DNA of 64,000 nucleotides from Sphingobium sp. MI1205 (GTDB lineage Bacteria; Pseudomonadota; Alphaproteobacteria; Sphingomonadales; Sphingomonadaceae): the NCBI RefSeq assembly GCF_001563285.1, contig NZ_CP005189.1:124001-188000 (forward strand). Direction: 5' to 3'. How positions within the stretch are numbered: position 1 is the first letter of the stretch; each line of letters opens with the position of its first letter. The notes beneath the pieces were generated by a model. The model was not told the DNA's origin. It ran no database searches and was given only the letters and a program-made list of their open reading frames with translations. Below are positions 35,811 to 45,458 of the stretch, piece after piece. The translations under genes were made by a program, and so were the position numbers.

Positions 35811-36989
35811 TCAAAGCGCTTCCACGATCGTCAGATTGGCCTGGCCCCCGCCTTCGCACATCGTCTGCAGGCCATAGCGCTTGCCGCGTTTCCGGAGCGC
35901 ATGGACCAGCGTGGTCATGAGCTTGGTTCCCGACGAGCCCAGCGGATGGCCGAGCGCAATCGCACCGCCATGGACATTGAGCCGCTCAGGGTCCGCGCCA
36001 ATCGCCTTGGCCCAAGCCAGCGGGATGGAAGCGAAGGCTTCGTTGACCTCGTAAAGATCGATGTCGCCGATGGTCATGCCCGTCTTTGCGAAAGCCTTGC
36101 GCGTCGCTCCGATCGGCTCCTCCAGGATCAGCACGGGGTCGCCCGCCGTCACCGTCATATGGTGGATGCGCGCCAGGGGTGTGAGGCCATGGTCGGCCAC
36201 AGCCTTGGCCGACGCCAGCATCACGCCCGAAGCGCCGTCGCAAATCTGGCTGGAGGTCCCGGCCGTCAGCAGCGCCCGTGCGGTGAGCGGTTTGATCGCG
36301 CCCAGCGCTTCCAGGCTGGCATTGTAGCGAATGCCCTCGTCATGGATATGGCGCGTCGGATTACCCTCGGCATCCAGCCCCTGCAGCGGCAATATCTCGT
36401 CATCGAACAGCCCCGCCTGCGTCGCGGCTGCCGCCCGCTGGTGCGAAAGCAGCGCGAACCGGTCAAGCTCGTCCCGCGTCAGGCCGTGCTTGTCTGCGAT
36501 CATTTCGGCGCCGTCGAACTGGCTGAAGACCGACGCGCCATATTTCTCATAGACCGCCGGCAGCACGGCGGACGTGCCGATGCCCGCGTCCAGCGCGAGC
36601 TTTTCGGGCGAACCCATCGGGACGCGGGTCATGCTTTCCACCCCGGCGGCGATCACTACATCCTGCACGCCCGCCATGATCGCCTGGGCGGCGAAATGGA
36701 TGGCCTGCTGCGATGAACCGCACTGACGGTCGATCGTGGTGGCGGGCACCGACTCCGGCAGGCGGGAGGCGAGCAGCGAATAGCGTGCGATATTGCGGCT
36801 CTGCTCGCCCACCTGCGAGACGCAGCCCAGTATAACGTCGTCGATCGCCGCCGGATCGATCGCTGTCCGTGCGACCAGTTCATCGAGCACCGCAGCGGTC
36901 ATCTGCCCCGGATGAACGTCCCGCAGCGCACCGCCGCGACGACCGCCAGCTGTGCGCACGGCGGCAACTATATAGGCTTCGGCCATCAT
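35811..36989 (-). CDS. Acetyl-CoA acetyltransferase (FadA-type thiolase)
   Basis: A 392-residue thiolase with the complete catalytic set: nucleophile Cys90 in [33 protein letters not shown] with the activating histidine, and the second cysteine in [10 protein letters not shown]. The domain length matches degradative thiolases such as the steroid-side-chain enzyme FadA5, although many thiolases share these motifs. GGAGAAACA precedes the first of two ATGs. The start overlaps the stop of the upstream acyl-CoA dehydrogenase by four bases; the two form a beta-oxidation pair. Confidence 0.93.
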   Translation of the reverse strand: MMAEAYIVAAVRTAGGRRGGALRDVHPGQMTAAVLDELVARTAIDPAAIDDVILGCVSQVGEQSRNIARYSLLASRLPESVPATTIDRQCGSSQQAIHFAAQAIMAGVQDVVIAAGVESMTRVPMGSPEKLALDAGIGTSAVLPAVYEKYGASVFSQFDGAEMIADKHGLTRDELDRFALLSHQRAAAATQAGLFDDEILPLQGLDAEGNPTRHIHDEGIRYNASLEALGAIKPLTARALLTAGTSSQICDGASGVMLASAKAVADHGLTPLARIHHMTVTAGDPVLILEEPIGATRKAFAKTGMTIGDIDLYEVNEAFASIPLAWAKAIGADPERLNVHGGAIALGHPLGSSGTKLMTTLVHALRKRGKRYGLQTMCEGGGQANLTIVEAL

Positions 36990-38230
36990 TGTTTCTCCGT
37001 CGAGGACGCGTCACGCGCGTTGCGCGCCGGGCGGAATTTGTCAAGTTCCATGCGTGCGATGGTGCGGTTGTGCACTTCGTCGGGACCATCGCCGATGCGG
37101 ATCATGCGCATCCGCGCGAAGGCAAAACCCAGTCCATCATCGTCGGTGAGCCCGGCGGCGCCGTGCGCCTGGATCGCCATGTCGGCGATCGCCTGGCCGA
37201 TCCGCGTCGCCGCGACCTTGATCTGGGAGATTTCGCTGCGCGCTTCCTTGTTGCCGACCGTGTCCATCAGATGCGCGGCATGCTGGGTCAGCAGGCGGCA
37301 CATATTGATCTGCGTGCGCGCTTCGGCGATCCGTTCCTGCCATACCGACTGGCTGGCGAGCGGCTTGCCGAAGGTCACGCGTGACAGCAGGCGCTTGCAT
37401 GTCTGTTCCAGCAGCCTTTCGCACTGGCCGATGATGCGCATGCAATGGTGGATGCGGCCCGGCCCAAGCCGGCCTTGCGAAATCTCGAACCCGCGTCCTT
37501 CGCCCAGCACCAGATTGGCGGCGGGCACGCGGACGTTGTCGAACAGGATTTCGGCATGGCCCTTGGGTTCGTCATGATAGCCAAAGATGCTGAGCGGACG
37601 GACCAGAGTGATGCCGGGCGTGTCGGGATCGACCAGGATCTGCGATTGCTGGAGGTGACGCGGCGCGGTGGGATCGGTCTTTCCCATCACGATATAAAGG
37701 CCATTCCGGGGATGATAGGCGTTGGTGATCCACCATTTGCGGCCGTTGATGACATAATAGTCGCCGTCCCGCTCGATACGCGTTTCGATATTGGTCGCGT
37801 CGGAAGAGGCGACCGCCGGTTCCGTCATGCAGTAGGAAGAGCGGATCCTGCCTTCGAGCAGCGGCGTCAGCCACTTGGCCTTCTGCTCCGGCGTGCCATA
37901 GCGGTCGAGCACTTCCATATTGCCCGAATCCGGCGCCGAGCAGTTGAAGACTTCGGACGCGAAATGCACGCGGCCCATGATCTCCGCCAGCGGCGCATAG
38001 TCGAGATTGCTGAGGCCCGCGCCATTTTCCGAATGGGGCAGGAACAGGTTCCACAGCCCTTCCGCCCGCGCCTGTTCCTTGAGCGTTTCCAGGATCGGCG
38101 GCACGCGAAACTGGACGGCGGGATCCTCGTGCAGCTGCCGATAATAGAGCGCTTCGTTCGGATAGACATGTTCGTCCATGAACGCCTGCAGCTTGCGCGC
38201 GAGTTCGGTTGCCTGGGGCGATATCATCAT
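36986..38230 (-). CDS. Acyl-CoA dehydrogenase (ACAD10/11-like)
   Basis: A 414-residue acyl-CoA dehydrogenase. Motifs are [53 protein letters not shown] and the C-terminal [40 protein letters not shown]. The IGDGPDEVH end is typical of ACAD10/11-related enzymes, which act on long or bulky CoA esters. The ATG has only a weak upstream site. It is the first gene of a two-gene operon with the thiolase and is divergent from the MarR gene. Confidence 0.91.
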   Translation of the reverse strand: MMISPQATELARKLQAFMDEHVYPNEALYYRQLHEDPAVQFRVPPILETLKEQARAEGLWNLFLPHSENGAGLSNLDYAPLAEIMGRVHFASEVFNCSAPDSGNMEVLDRYGTPEQKAKWLTPLLEGRIRSSYCMTEPAVASSDATNIETRIERDGDYYVINGRKWWITNAYHPRNGLYIVMGKTDPTAPRHLQQSQILVDPDTPGITLVRPLSIFGYHDEPKGHAEILFDNVRVPAANLVLGEGRGFEISQGRLGPGRIHHCMRIIGQCERLLEQTCKRLLSRVTFGKPLASQSVWQERIAEARTQINMCRLLTQHAAHLMDTVGNKEARSEISQIKVAATRIGQAIADMAIQAHGAAGLTDDDGLGFAFARMRMIRIGDGPDEVHNRTIARMELDKFRPARNARDASSTEKQ

Positions 38231-38428
38231 GGGCGTCGTCCAAATGCATGAATGAGGTGCATAATTAATCCGTTTTCGCGAGGGGCCGGGGAAGGCCCGG
38301 ACTGATCCATGGCGTGGGATGTCTGTCGCACCGGGGTGGGAGAAGGTCAATATACTACGGAACCATATTATTATTCGCGCACGCCGGTCATGTTGCCATG
38401 GCGGGGCGAAAGGCCGTAATCAGACCGG

Positions 38429-38923
38429 ATGAACAGCAAGCGAAACAGGGCGTCGGCGACGGGCGCGGCGAAGGACGAAGAGGCTGAATTCCGGACCCAT
38501 ATCGGCTTCCTGATCCACGACGTCAGCCGCAAGCGCCGCAATTATTTCGATCGCACGCTGCGCCCGCTGGGGCTGACGCGATCACAGTTGGTGCTGCTGC
38601 TCCAGCTTCAGAACCTGCCGCAGGACGAGGGCATCAGCCAGCGCCGGCTGGCGCAGGAAATGCATATCGGCCAGGTGTCGTTGGGCGAACTGGTGGCGCT
38701 GCTGGAAAGCCAGGGGGCGGTCGAACGCAAGGTCGCCGCCCACGACCGGCGTCAGCGTAACCTGTTCCTGACCGATCGGGGCCGGGAGTTGATCGCCCGA
38801 TCGCGCGAATTGATCGACGCCATGAATGCCGAACTGCTGGCCGGCATTCCCCGGGATCGCGTCGACAGCGCGGAAGAAACGCTGGCGCTGATGCAGCAGA
38901 ATCTGGCGCGGCTGGGCTGTTGA
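38429..38923 (+). CDS. MarR-family transcriptional regulator (2)
   Basis: A 164-residue winged-helix protein. The N-terminal IGFLIHDVSRKRRNYFDRTL repeats the corresponding stretch of the MarR protein at 14270. The recognition helix region is IGQVSLGELVALLESQGAVERK and the wing HDRRQRNLFLT. The ATG is preceded only by CGG, so the start is uncertain. It is divergent from the acyl-CoA dehydrogenase/thiolase operon and convergent with an OYE reductase. It probably represses the operon to its left and is released by a CoA ester or aromatic acid, as in related regulators. Confidence 0.87.
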   Translation: MNSKRNRASATGAAKDEEAEFRTHIGFLIHDVSRKRRNYFDRTLRPLGLTRSQLVLLLQLQNLPQDEGISQRRLAQEMHIGQVSLGELVALLESQGAVERKVAAHDRRQRNLFLTDRGRELIARSRELIDAMNAELLAGIPRDRVDSAEETLALMQQNLARLGC

Positions 38924-38946
38924 AGCCCCGCCCAGCCGCCCTGCAT

Positions 38947-40083
38947 TCAGGAGAGACTGCCGAGTGAAGCGGGGCTGTAGGGTTGCAGTTCGTGATGCGC
39001 CATGCGGCGAACCTTGTCGACCCAATGCGGATCGACCAGCAAGGACCGGCCAATCGCCACCAGGTCGAAATCGCCGCGCTCCAGCATTTCGTTCAGGATG
39101 CCGAGCCGCCCCAGGGTGGACGGCTCTTCGGTGCCCGAAAACATGGTGTCCAGCATTTCCCGCTCGATGCCGAGCGATCCGACCGTGATCGAAGGGCGCC
39201 CGGTCAGCTTGCGCGCCCAGCCGGCCAGATTGAGCGGGCTGCCGGCAAATTCCGTTTCCCAGAAACGGCGCTGCGAGGCATGGAAAATATCGACGCCCGC
39301 GTCGGCCAGCGGCTCCAGCATGCTGGCGAGTTCCTCCGGCGATGTCGCCAGCTTCGCATTATAATCCTGCTGCTTCCACTGCGAGAAGCGAAAGATGATC
39401 GGGAAACCCGGTCCCACTTCGCGGCGGCAGGCGCGCACCACTTCCACCGCGAAGCGCGCGCGTTCGGCGAGCGTCGGCCCGCCCCAGCCGTCGGTGCGGC
39501 GATTGGTCCCGTGCCATAGGAACTGGTCGATCAGATAGCCATGCGCGCCATGCAGTTCGACGCCATCGAAGCCCAGCGCCTTGGCCGTCGCCGCGCCCTT
39601 GGCATAGGCTTCGATGAGGGCGATGATGTCCGCCTCGCTGCTGCCCTCCGCGACCTGCTCATCGACATTGAGATAGCCGGACGGGCTGGACTTGAGGCTC
39701 ATATCCTCTTCGATCGCCTCATAGAGATTTTCGATCTGTGCCCGGCGGGTCATGCCGACATGCCACAGCTGGGGGATGATGCGCCCGCCAGCGCCGTGCA
39801 CTTCCTCCACCACATGTCGCCAGCCCTGCAAGGCGTCGTCACCGTAGAAGCGCGGCGCGCGATCCTCATTGGAGGCTGTGGGATGGTCGATCCATGTGCC
39901 CTCCGTCACGATCAGCCCCACGCCGCCTTCGGCCCGGCGTCGATAATAGCCCGCGACATCCGGGCCCACCACGCCGTTGGGTGCGAAGCAGCGCGTCATC
40001 GGCGCCATCACCGTGCGATTGGCCAGGGCCAGCGTCCCCACCTGAACTGGCTCGAACAGCTTTGGGCTGGGGGGCGTATTCAT
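38947..40083 (-). CDS. OYE-family NADH:flavin oxidoreductase (2)
   Basis: A 378-residue FMN enzyme: NRTVMAPMTRCFAPNGV, VTEGTWIDHP, PQLWHVGM, ELHGAHGYLIDQFLWHGTN with the H-G-A-H substrate pair, then RTDGWGGPTLAERARFA and VAIGRSLLVDP for phosphate binding. The H-x2-H pair differs from the H-x2-N of the OYE at 19006, so the substrate range likely differs. AGGAAG lies seven bases before the ATG. It is divergent from the SDR at 40199, sharing a 115-base promoter region. Confidence 0.91.
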   Translation of the reverse strand: MNTPPSPKLFEPVQVGTLALANRTVMAPMTRCFAPNGVVGPDVAGYYRRRAEGGVGLIVTEGTWIDHPTASNEDRAPRFYGDDALQGWRHVVEEVHGAGGRIIPQLWHVGMTRRAQIENLYEAIEEDMSLKSSPSGYLNVDEQVAEGSSEADIIALIEAYAKGAATAKALGFDGVELHGAHGYLIDQFLWHGTNRRTDGWGGPTLAERARFAVEVVRACRREVGPGFPIIFRFSQWKQQDYNAKLATSPEELASMLEPLADAGVDIFHASQRRFWETEFAGSPLNLAGWARKLTGRPSITVGSLGIEREMLDTMFSGTEEPSTLGRLGILNEMLERGDFDLVAIGRSLLVDPHWVDKVRRMAHHELQPYSPASLGSLS

Positions 40084-40131
40084 GGGGGTACTTCCTCTTC
40101 CTGTTCTCACGGCCCGTCATTTTTCCAATGG

Positions 40132-40168
40132 TAGTGGACCTTACGATATGTAAGCTGCTTATATTGAG
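40132..40168. promoter_or_regulatory. Divergent promoter region with CTTAC/GTAAG inverted repeat
   Basis: Between the OYE and SDR genes an inverted repeat with arms CTTAC and GTAAG around GATAT overlaps a likely -10 box; a second A/T-rich stretch (GCTTATATTGAG) follows. A MarR-type operator is possible, as the site sits about 1.2 kb from the MarR gene. Confidence 0.35.
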
Positions 40169-40198
40169 CCATTCACAAGAGCAAGAAACAGGAGTCGG

Positions 40199-40993
40199 AT
40201 GATGAGCCTGAAGGACAAGGTTGCCGTGGTGCTGGGTGCATCGGCGGAAGGCGGAACGGGATGGGCGATCGCAGAAGCGCTGGCGGAAGCGGGCGCCAAA
40301 GTGGTCGTCGCCGCGCGTTCCATGGGCGACCTGCAGCGACTCGCCGACAAGATCGGCGGCCTGGCGGTGCAATGCGACGCCGGTAGCGAAGCGGACATCG
40401 CCGCCCTCGCCCGCGCCGCAGCCGACGCGCATGGCGCGATCGACATCGCGGTCAATTCGGCTGCCCTGCCCGTCATTTCCATGATCAAGGACGTGACGAT
40501 GGAGCAGTTGCAGCAGGGCGTGCAGGTCAATTATTTCGCCCATGTCCACTTCATCCGCCACATGACCGAGGTGATGAATGACGGCGGTTCCATCACCCTT
40601 ATTTCCTCCAACAGCACCGTGCAGCCGCAGCCGCCGCATTTCGCCTATGCCTGCGCGAAGGCGGCGACAGATTGCCTGGTGGGCTATGCCGCGCTGGAAT
40701 ATGGCCATCGCGGCATTCGTGTGAATTCGCTGTTGCCAGGGCCCATCAAATCGGCGCTCGCGTCCGGCCTGTTCTCCATCCCCGGTGTGGAAGAGCTGTA
40801 CGCGAGCCATGTGCCGCTGGGCCGCATCGGCCTGCCACGCGACTATGCCGACACGGTCGTTTTCCTGTCGGGCCCGACATACATCACCGGCGTCAACCTG
40901 CCGGTGAGCGGCGGCAACCATCTGACGGGTATGCCGCGAATGGAGGAGATTGAAAGCGGCGCCGACGCATATCGGTCCGAAAAGACGGCCTGA
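40199..40993 (+). CDS. SDR-family oxidoreductase
   Basis: A 264-residue SDR. The cofactor loop reads LGASAEGGTGWA, an unusual glycine spacing. The NNAG motif is replaced by NSAA. The catalytic Y-A-C-A-K is intact, followed by VNSLLPGPIKSAL and a C-terminal ITGVNLPVSGGNHLTG. ACAGGAGTCGG precedes the first of two consecutive ATGs. It is divergent from an OYE reductase and convergent with an NTF2-like gene. The substrate is unknown; hydroxyl/keto interconversion on the island's substrate is likely. Confidence 0.88.
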   Translation: MMSLKDKVAVVLGASAEGGTGWAIAEALAEAGAKVVVAARSMGDLQRLADKIGGLAVQCDAGSEADIAALARAAADAHGAIDIAVNSAALPVISMIKDVTMEQLQQGVQVNYFAHVHFIRHMTEVMNDGGSITLISSNSTVQPQPPHFAYACAKAATDCLVGYAALEYGHRGIRVNSLLPGPIKSALASGLFSIPGVEELYASHVPLGRIGLPRDYADTVVFLSGPTYITGVNLPVSGGNHLTGMPRMEEIESGADAYRSEKTA

Positions 40994-41047
40994 GACATCC
41001 GTTCGGGCGAGCGCATATCGACACGCTCGCCCGAACGGTCTTAAGGC

Positions 41048-41461
41048 TTATTGCTGGGCCATGAGGGGCGCGAACGCATCCTCCACCAGCTTGGTGCAGA
41101 AATATTCCGAAATCTTCACGATCCGGCCGCCGCGCACCGTGAAGAGGAAATGATATTCATTATTATAGGGCGTGCCGTTGGTCAGGGTAGATTTGCCCCG
41201 TACCTCGGCCGACACACGGTCCTCCTCCGCCGTCAGGTTGAGGATCTGGAAATCAATGCCATTTTTGGTGATCGTGCCGAGCGTCCCGGCCGTCGAAAGA
41301 ATCTCATCATAGCCGCGCGTGCCCGACATGAAGCTGGTGCCTGTCGCGACCGCCTGGATTGTCGGGTCCAGCACCTGCGCCAAGCCATCCACATCCCCTT
41401 TGCCCAGGGCGGCAAGGAAGGCACGGACGACCTGTTTGTTCTTTTCCAGTTCTTCCGACAT
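41048..41461 (-). CDS. NTF2-like/SnoaL-type protein (1)
   Basis: A 137-residue protein with the ketosteroid-isomerase/SnoaL cone fold: helical start (LEKNKQVVRAFLAALGKGDVDGLAQVLDP), then strands ending GGRIVKISEYFCTKLVEDAF. The C-terminal segment is of the type 'G.I..i.EYfDT' found in SnoaL and epoxide-hydrolase-like members. It lacks the Arg-Asp-Asp triad seen in the protein at 16389. AGGAGATTGCG precedes the ATG. An isomerase or hydrolase role for a cyclic intermediate is possible but not shown. Confidence 0.82.
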   Translation of the reverse strand: MSEELEKNKQVVRAFLAALGKGDVDGLAQVLDPTIQAVATGTSFMSGTRGYDEILSTAGTLGTITKNGIDFQILNLTAEEDRVSAEVRGKSTLTNGTPYNNEYHFLFTVRGGRIVKISEYFCTKLVEDAFAPLMAQQ

Positions 41462-41786
41462 CGCAATCTCCTATTTTCTGTGTTTGATTAGCGCACTACC
41501 AGGCGCACCGGCCTGATGATTCCTCCAAGAATAGACCGGTTCCCCAACCACAGGTCAACATGGTTGTCTTCGACCGACGTGCCCTTCACCGGCAGCGGCG
41601 CCGGCACCCCCGGTGGCGTGCGCGGTCAGCCGTGGCCGTGAAGTCAGGGTCCGTCTAAGCTACAAGGTCGGCCAGTAATCCGAAGTGACGATCTGAAATG
41701 AAGCGGGCCCCGAGCAAGTCTCCGGGCCCATTTACATGTCAGGCAGATTGAGAAAAGGCACCCTTTGCGACAGCCGCGATCGGCGA
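41462..41786. other. Gene-free stretch with one hairpin
   Basis: About 325 bases between the NTF2-like gene and the TetR gene. Apart from the hairpin listed at 41705 I see no coding region or repeat. The right end carries the NTF2-like gene's promoter on the minus strand. Confidence 0.45.
41705..41729 (-). terminator. Probable terminator after the TetR gene
   Basis: A ten-base stem with one mismatch (GGGCCCCGAG / CTCCGGGCCC) lies about 60 bases beyond the TetR stop codon, with only a weak T-rich tail on the minus strand. Confidence 0.5.
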
Positions 41787-42419
41787 TCAGAGGCGGGCGC
41801 CGACCGATTCCAGCAGCATGACCCGGAATGCCGCCATGGCGCGATCGATCGTGTCGGACGACTGCGTGAGCAACTGGGCCATCGCGACGCCCTGGCTCAT
41901 CAACAGCGCGATATTGAGGCTGGCTTCGATAAGGTCGCGGGGCAAGTGCCCATCCAGATTGCGGCGCCAGAACTGGCGGAACTTTTCGGTCAGGGGCCGC
42001 TGCAACTCGACCGTCTTGTGCTTCAACACCGGATCACCCCGGCTGGCGCTCAACAGGTCGTAAACCGCGACTGCGTCGGCGGAGGCGGTGAGCGCCACGA
42101 CATGGTCGTAAAGCGCCGCCACCCGGTCGATGCCCTGCACGCCATCAGGCACCGTAAAGCCGTCGAACTTCTGAGAGAGCCGGTCGTCCAGTTCGCGCAC
42201 GGCGGCCAGGATCAGTTCCTTCCGGCTGCTGAAATGATGCTGGATGGCGCCCCGCGTCAGATTGGCCTCCGCCGCGATCTCGGTCATGCTGGTCGCAGCG
42301 ATGCCGCGTTCGCGCATGTGCCGGATCGCGCTGTCGATCAGGCTCGCGCGCGAGGTGGCGCTGCGTTCTTCCTGCGACCGGCGCGCCGCGGCCGTCCTGC
42401 TGCCTGTGCGTATTTCCAT
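41787..42419 (-). CDS. TetR-family transcriptional regulator (1)
   Basis: A 210-residue repressor. The N-terminal helix-turn-helix is well marked: ASLIDSAIRHMRERGIAATSMTEIAAEANLTRGAIQHHFSSRKELILAAV, residues about 23-72. The C-terminal ligand domain is variable, as usual. The start was set by GGCGGAG four bases before the ATG. The perfect inverted repeat at 42473-42492 lies in the divergent control region with the P450 gene, so it very likely represses the P450/Rieske B operon and itself. Confidence 0.9.
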   Translation of the reverse strand: MEIRTGSRTAAARRSQEERSATSRASLIDSAIRHMRERGIAATSMTEIAAEANLTRGAIQHHFSSRKELILAAVRELDDRLSQKFDGFTVPDGVQGIDRVAALYDHVVALTASADAVAVYDLLSASRGDPVLKHKTVELQRPLTEKFRQFWRRNLDGHLPRDLIEASLNIALLMSQGVAMAQLLTQSSDTIDRAMAAFRVMLLESVGARL

Positions 42420-42472
42420 GAACTCCGCCTGCCTTGTTCGCTCCCCCTTTACAAGGGCACGGATAGCACACA

Positions 42473-42492
42473 TACATTCCGCCTAGAATGTA
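42473..42492. promoter_or_regulatory. Likely operator of the TetR regulator
   Basis: A perfect inverted repeat with seven-base arms TACATTC and GAATGTA and a six-base spacer. It is located between the divergent TetR and P450 genes. The size and symmetry fit a TetR dimer site. Confidence 0.7.
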
Positions 42493-42557
42493 AGTTGCTT
42501 GTTCGGGTCCGCATCGACGGTCAGCGGCAACGACCCTATCCTGGAGAGAGACGCCTG

Positions 42558-43829
42558 ATGACGACCGGCACCCTCGAGCCTGACGCGCTGTTCGATTTCA
42601 CGTCCCCGGCTCTGCTGGCGAACCCCCATGCGACGCTGGCCGAGCTGCGCCAGCGCGGGCCAGTGGTGAAGGCCAGGGTGCCCGGCGGCATGGACGCCTA
42701 TCTCGTCACCAGCCATGCCGCCGTTGCCGAAGCGACCAAACGGGCCGAGGATTTCTCCTCACAGATGGGGCATCTCACCAACCGTCCGAACATGGACAAT
42801 CATGAAGCGCTCGCCATTCTGGCGGAGGCGGGCAAGTCCGGTTCGGGGCTGCTGCTGGTGTCCGACGATCCGGACCACAAACGCTATCGCGCGCTGGTCA
42901 ACGCCGTGTTCGCGCAAGGACGCATCGCCAATCTCCAGCCGCTGATCGAACGGATCGTGACGCAGTTGCTGGACGATATGGCGCAGAAGAATGAAGCGGA
43001 CTTCGTCAACGAATTCGCGGTGCTGCTGCCCACCTATGTGATCGCCGACATATTGGGGCTCGACCGCGATCATTGGCATCTGGTGCGCAAATGGTCGGAC
43101 GCCGCCATCCTGCTGGTCAGCCGCATGGGAACGGCGGAGCAGGAAGTCGAAGCGGCGAAGAATGTCGTGGAATTCATACGCTTCATCCGGGAACGGCTGG
43201 CGGTGCGGCGACAGCAGCCGGCGGACGACCTGATCTCAAACCTGGTGAACATCGGCGTGGACGGCGTGGCGCCGCTCAACGACGATGAAGCCGCGGCGCT
43301 GACGCTGGAGATCGCGGTCGCGGGCAACGAAACCACGCGTAATACGCTGATGAGCGGCCTGGTGCAGCTGCTCCGCCACCCCGAGCAGATCGAGATGCTG
43401 CGCAAGGACCCCACGTTGATAGCCAATGCGGTGGAGGAATTGCTGCGCTATGAGACGCCGGCGACGTCGATGTGGCGTATCGCCACACGCGACACGGAAC
43501 TGGCGGGCACGGCAATTCCGCAAGGAGCCGCCGTGCTGCTGCGTTTCGATGCGGCCAATCGTGATCCGGCCCGCTTCGAAAAGCCGGACCAGTTCGACAT
43601 CACCCGCAAGGACGCCCGCAACCATGTCGCCTTCGGCGCGCCGGGCATCCACCGCTGTCTGGGCCAGATGCTGGCGCGCAAGGAACTGGTGATCGCCCTG
43701 CCCGCGCTGTTCTCGCGGCTGAAGGACATTCATATCCTGGAAAGCAGCGATACCGATTATTGGCCGGGGCTGCTACATCGCGGCATCACGAGTCTGCATA
43801 TCGGGTACAAGGCGAACAGCGAGGCTTGA
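42558..43829 (+). CDS. Cytochrome P450 (2)
   Basis: A 423-residue P450. The I-helix motif AGNETTRN, K-helix EELLR, and haem loop FGAPGIHRCLGQMLAR (axial Cys367) are complete. The N-terminus TGTLEPDALFDF and sequence pattern differ from the P450 at 31630, so they are not recent duplicates. GGAGAGAG lies upstream of the ATG. It leads an operon with a Rieske oxygenase, a lipocalin-like protein, an SDR, an NTF2-like protein and an LLM oxidoreductase, under the divergent TetR. Confidence 0.93.
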   Translation: MTTGTLEPDALFDFTSPALLANPHATLAELRQRGPVVKARVPGGMDAYLVTSHAAVAEATKRAEDFSSQMGHLTNRPNMDNHEALAILAEAGKSGSGLLLVSDDPDHKRYRALVNAVFAQGRIANLQPLIERIVTQLLDDMAQKNEADFVNEFAVLLPTYVIADILGLDRDHWHLVRKWSDAAILLVSRMGTAEQEVEAAKNVVEFIRFIRERLAVRRQQPADDLISNLVNIGVDGVAPLNDDEAAALTLEIAVAGNETTRNTLMSGLVQLLRHPEQIEMLRKDPTLIANAVEELLRYETPATSMWRIATRDTELAGTAIPQGAAVLLRFDAANRDPARFEKPDQFDITRKDARNHVAFGAPGIHRCLGQMLARKELVIALPALFSRLKDIHILESSDTDYWPGLLHRGITSLHIGYKANSEA

Positions 43830-43894
43830 TAACAGACATCGCCGTTCCGAGACCGAATAGGTAATATCGTTTTTCAGTCGTAAAGGCTTCGATC

Positions 43895-45337
43895 ATGTCA
43901 AATGTTGCGCGCAAGGTGGAAATAACCAAAGGCTATGGCACCAAGGAACGTCCCGTCACCCAGGAGGTGTGGGACAAGGAGGCGTTTTTCCCCGACCATG
44001 TCTCGCTGCGCGTTCATGGCGACATCGAACCGGATCATCGCCATTTCGATCATTCCATCTATTTCGATCCGAAGATTGCCGCCGCTGAATTCGAATTCAT
44101 ATGGGAAAAGAGCTGGCTCTATATCGGCCGCGAGGAAGACCTGCCCGAAGTCGGCGACCGCATGCCGGTCAGCGTCGGCCGCCGGTCCTACATGATCGTC
44201 CATTCCGCCGAGGATGAGTTCAAGGCCTATTATAACAGCTGTCCCCATCGCGGCACCGAATTGTGCGCCACCAAGGAAAATGCCCAATCGATCCGCTGCC
44301 CCTACCATGGATGGGAATGGCAGAACGGCGGCAAGCTGAAGCGTATCCCCAGCCACTGGGACTTCAAGGAAATCACCCCGAACAACGGCAGCCTGCCCGA
44401 AGTGCGGTTGGAGCGGTGGGGCGGATTCCTGTTCATCAACGCGGACAAGAACGCGCCGTCGCTGATGGATGCGCTGGGCATGATCCCTGAACATTTCAAG
44501 GAATATGACTACGCCAATCGCTATACCCATGGCCATTTCCGGCGTGAAATGGATTGCAACTGGAAGGTAGCGCAGGAAGCGTTCCAGGAAGCCTATCACC
44601 TCTACGCCACCCATCCCGAAGCGGTCCCCTTCGCGGGCGATGCGCAGGGCAAATATGACGTGTGGGCGACCAAGGGCAGCCATGTCGGCCGCAATTCGAC
44701 CTATTCCGCCATCCCTTCGGCCCATGCGCCGCTGGACACGGACCCGGTCGCTTCAGCGCAAATGTTCATGCAGGCCACCGGCGACTGGCACTATCCGGGC
44801 TACCCGGTCACGCAGCTTGATCCCGCCAAGGATCTGCGGGAGCAGGTAGCCGACTGGATCCGTGGCGCATTCAAGGCGAAGCATGGCATAGACAGCGCGG
44901 TTCCCGACGCGATCCTGCTCGATTCCCTGCTCTATTTCTTCTACCCGCATAGCTGCTTCTGGCTGTCCGAAGCGGTGCCTTTCACCTACCAGTTCTGGCC
45001 GCATGCCACCGACCCGAACAAGAGCTATTTTGAAGTGCGCATGCTCTACCCGGTGAAGGCCGGCGAAAAGCGGCCCCCGGCGACGCCGCGTGTCGATATC
45101 GGCCCGGACGGGTCGATCTTCACCGCGATGCAGGACCGGTTCGGCTTCCTCGCCTATATCTTCGATCAGGATTGCGGCAATCTGCCCCGTGTCCAGCGCG
45201 GCGCGCATTCGGCCAACATTGAAAACCCGACGACCCATCTGGGCGCCTATCAGGAATCAATCATCCAGCAGTGGAACCTGATCATCCTTGATGCCATCGA
45301 GAAGGGAATTGCCGCAAAGGCTGCGGCAACCGCCTAA
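43895..45337 (+). CDS. Rieske non-haem iron oxygenase alpha subunit (B)
   Basis: A 480-residue oxygenase, clear paralogue of the enzyme at 7135. The cluster ligands are Cys116, His118, Cys135, His138 (CPHRG and CPYHGWEW). The iron site segment is QEAFQEAYHLYATHPEA, again with Glu at the bridging position. The C-terminal halves also match (LYFFYPHSCFWLSEAVPFTYQF and GAYQESIIQQW). It lies 65 bases after the P450 gene, with AAAGG before the ATG. Paired with a P450 it likely performs a later or parallel oxygenation of the same substrate. No beta subunit is present, so it probably forms an alpha-3 trimer. Confidence 0.93.
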   Translation: MSNVARKVEITKGYGTKERPVTQEVWDKEAFFPDHVSLRVHGDIEPDHRHFDHSIYFDPKIAAAEFEFIWEKSWLYIGREEDLPEVGDRMPVSVGRRSYMIVHSAEDEFKAYYNSCPHRGTELCATKENAQSIRCPYHGWEWQNGGKLKRIPSHWDFKEITPNNGSLPEVRLERWGGFLFINADKNAPSLMDALGMIPEHFKEYDYANRYTHGHFRREMDCNWKVAQEAFQEAYHLYATHPEAVPFAGDAQGKYDVWATKGSHVGRNSTYSAIPSAHAPLDTDPVASAQMFMQATGDWHYPGYPVTQLDPAKDLREQVADWIRGAFKAKHGIDSAVPDAILLDSLLYFFYPHSCFWLSEAVPFTYQFWPHATDPNKSYFEVRMLYPVKAGEKRPPATPRVDIGPDGSIFTAMQDRFGFLAYIFDQDCGNLPRVQRGAHSANIENPTTHLGAYQESIIQQWNLIILDAIEKGIAAKAAATA

Positions 45338-45458
45338 GGGACGGGGACAGGAAGGATCGGGAGGGACGTCGGCAAGGATGAGCCGGCGTCGCTTCCCATG
45401 GCGCCGCCCAACCTGAACCTGGCCGATACTGAACGATGACAGACAGAGAGGATATCTG

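Noticed and set aside
41048..41461. Calling the NTF2-like protein a ketosteroid isomerase
   Set aside because: The fold fits but the catalytic Asp/Tyr set could not be located with confidence, so only the superfamily is named.
41736..42557. Extension of the second P450 upstream through the TetR gene
   Set aside because: The frame is open by chance; the P450 N-terminus starts at the ATG after GGAGAGAG, and the upstream translation is antisense to TetR.
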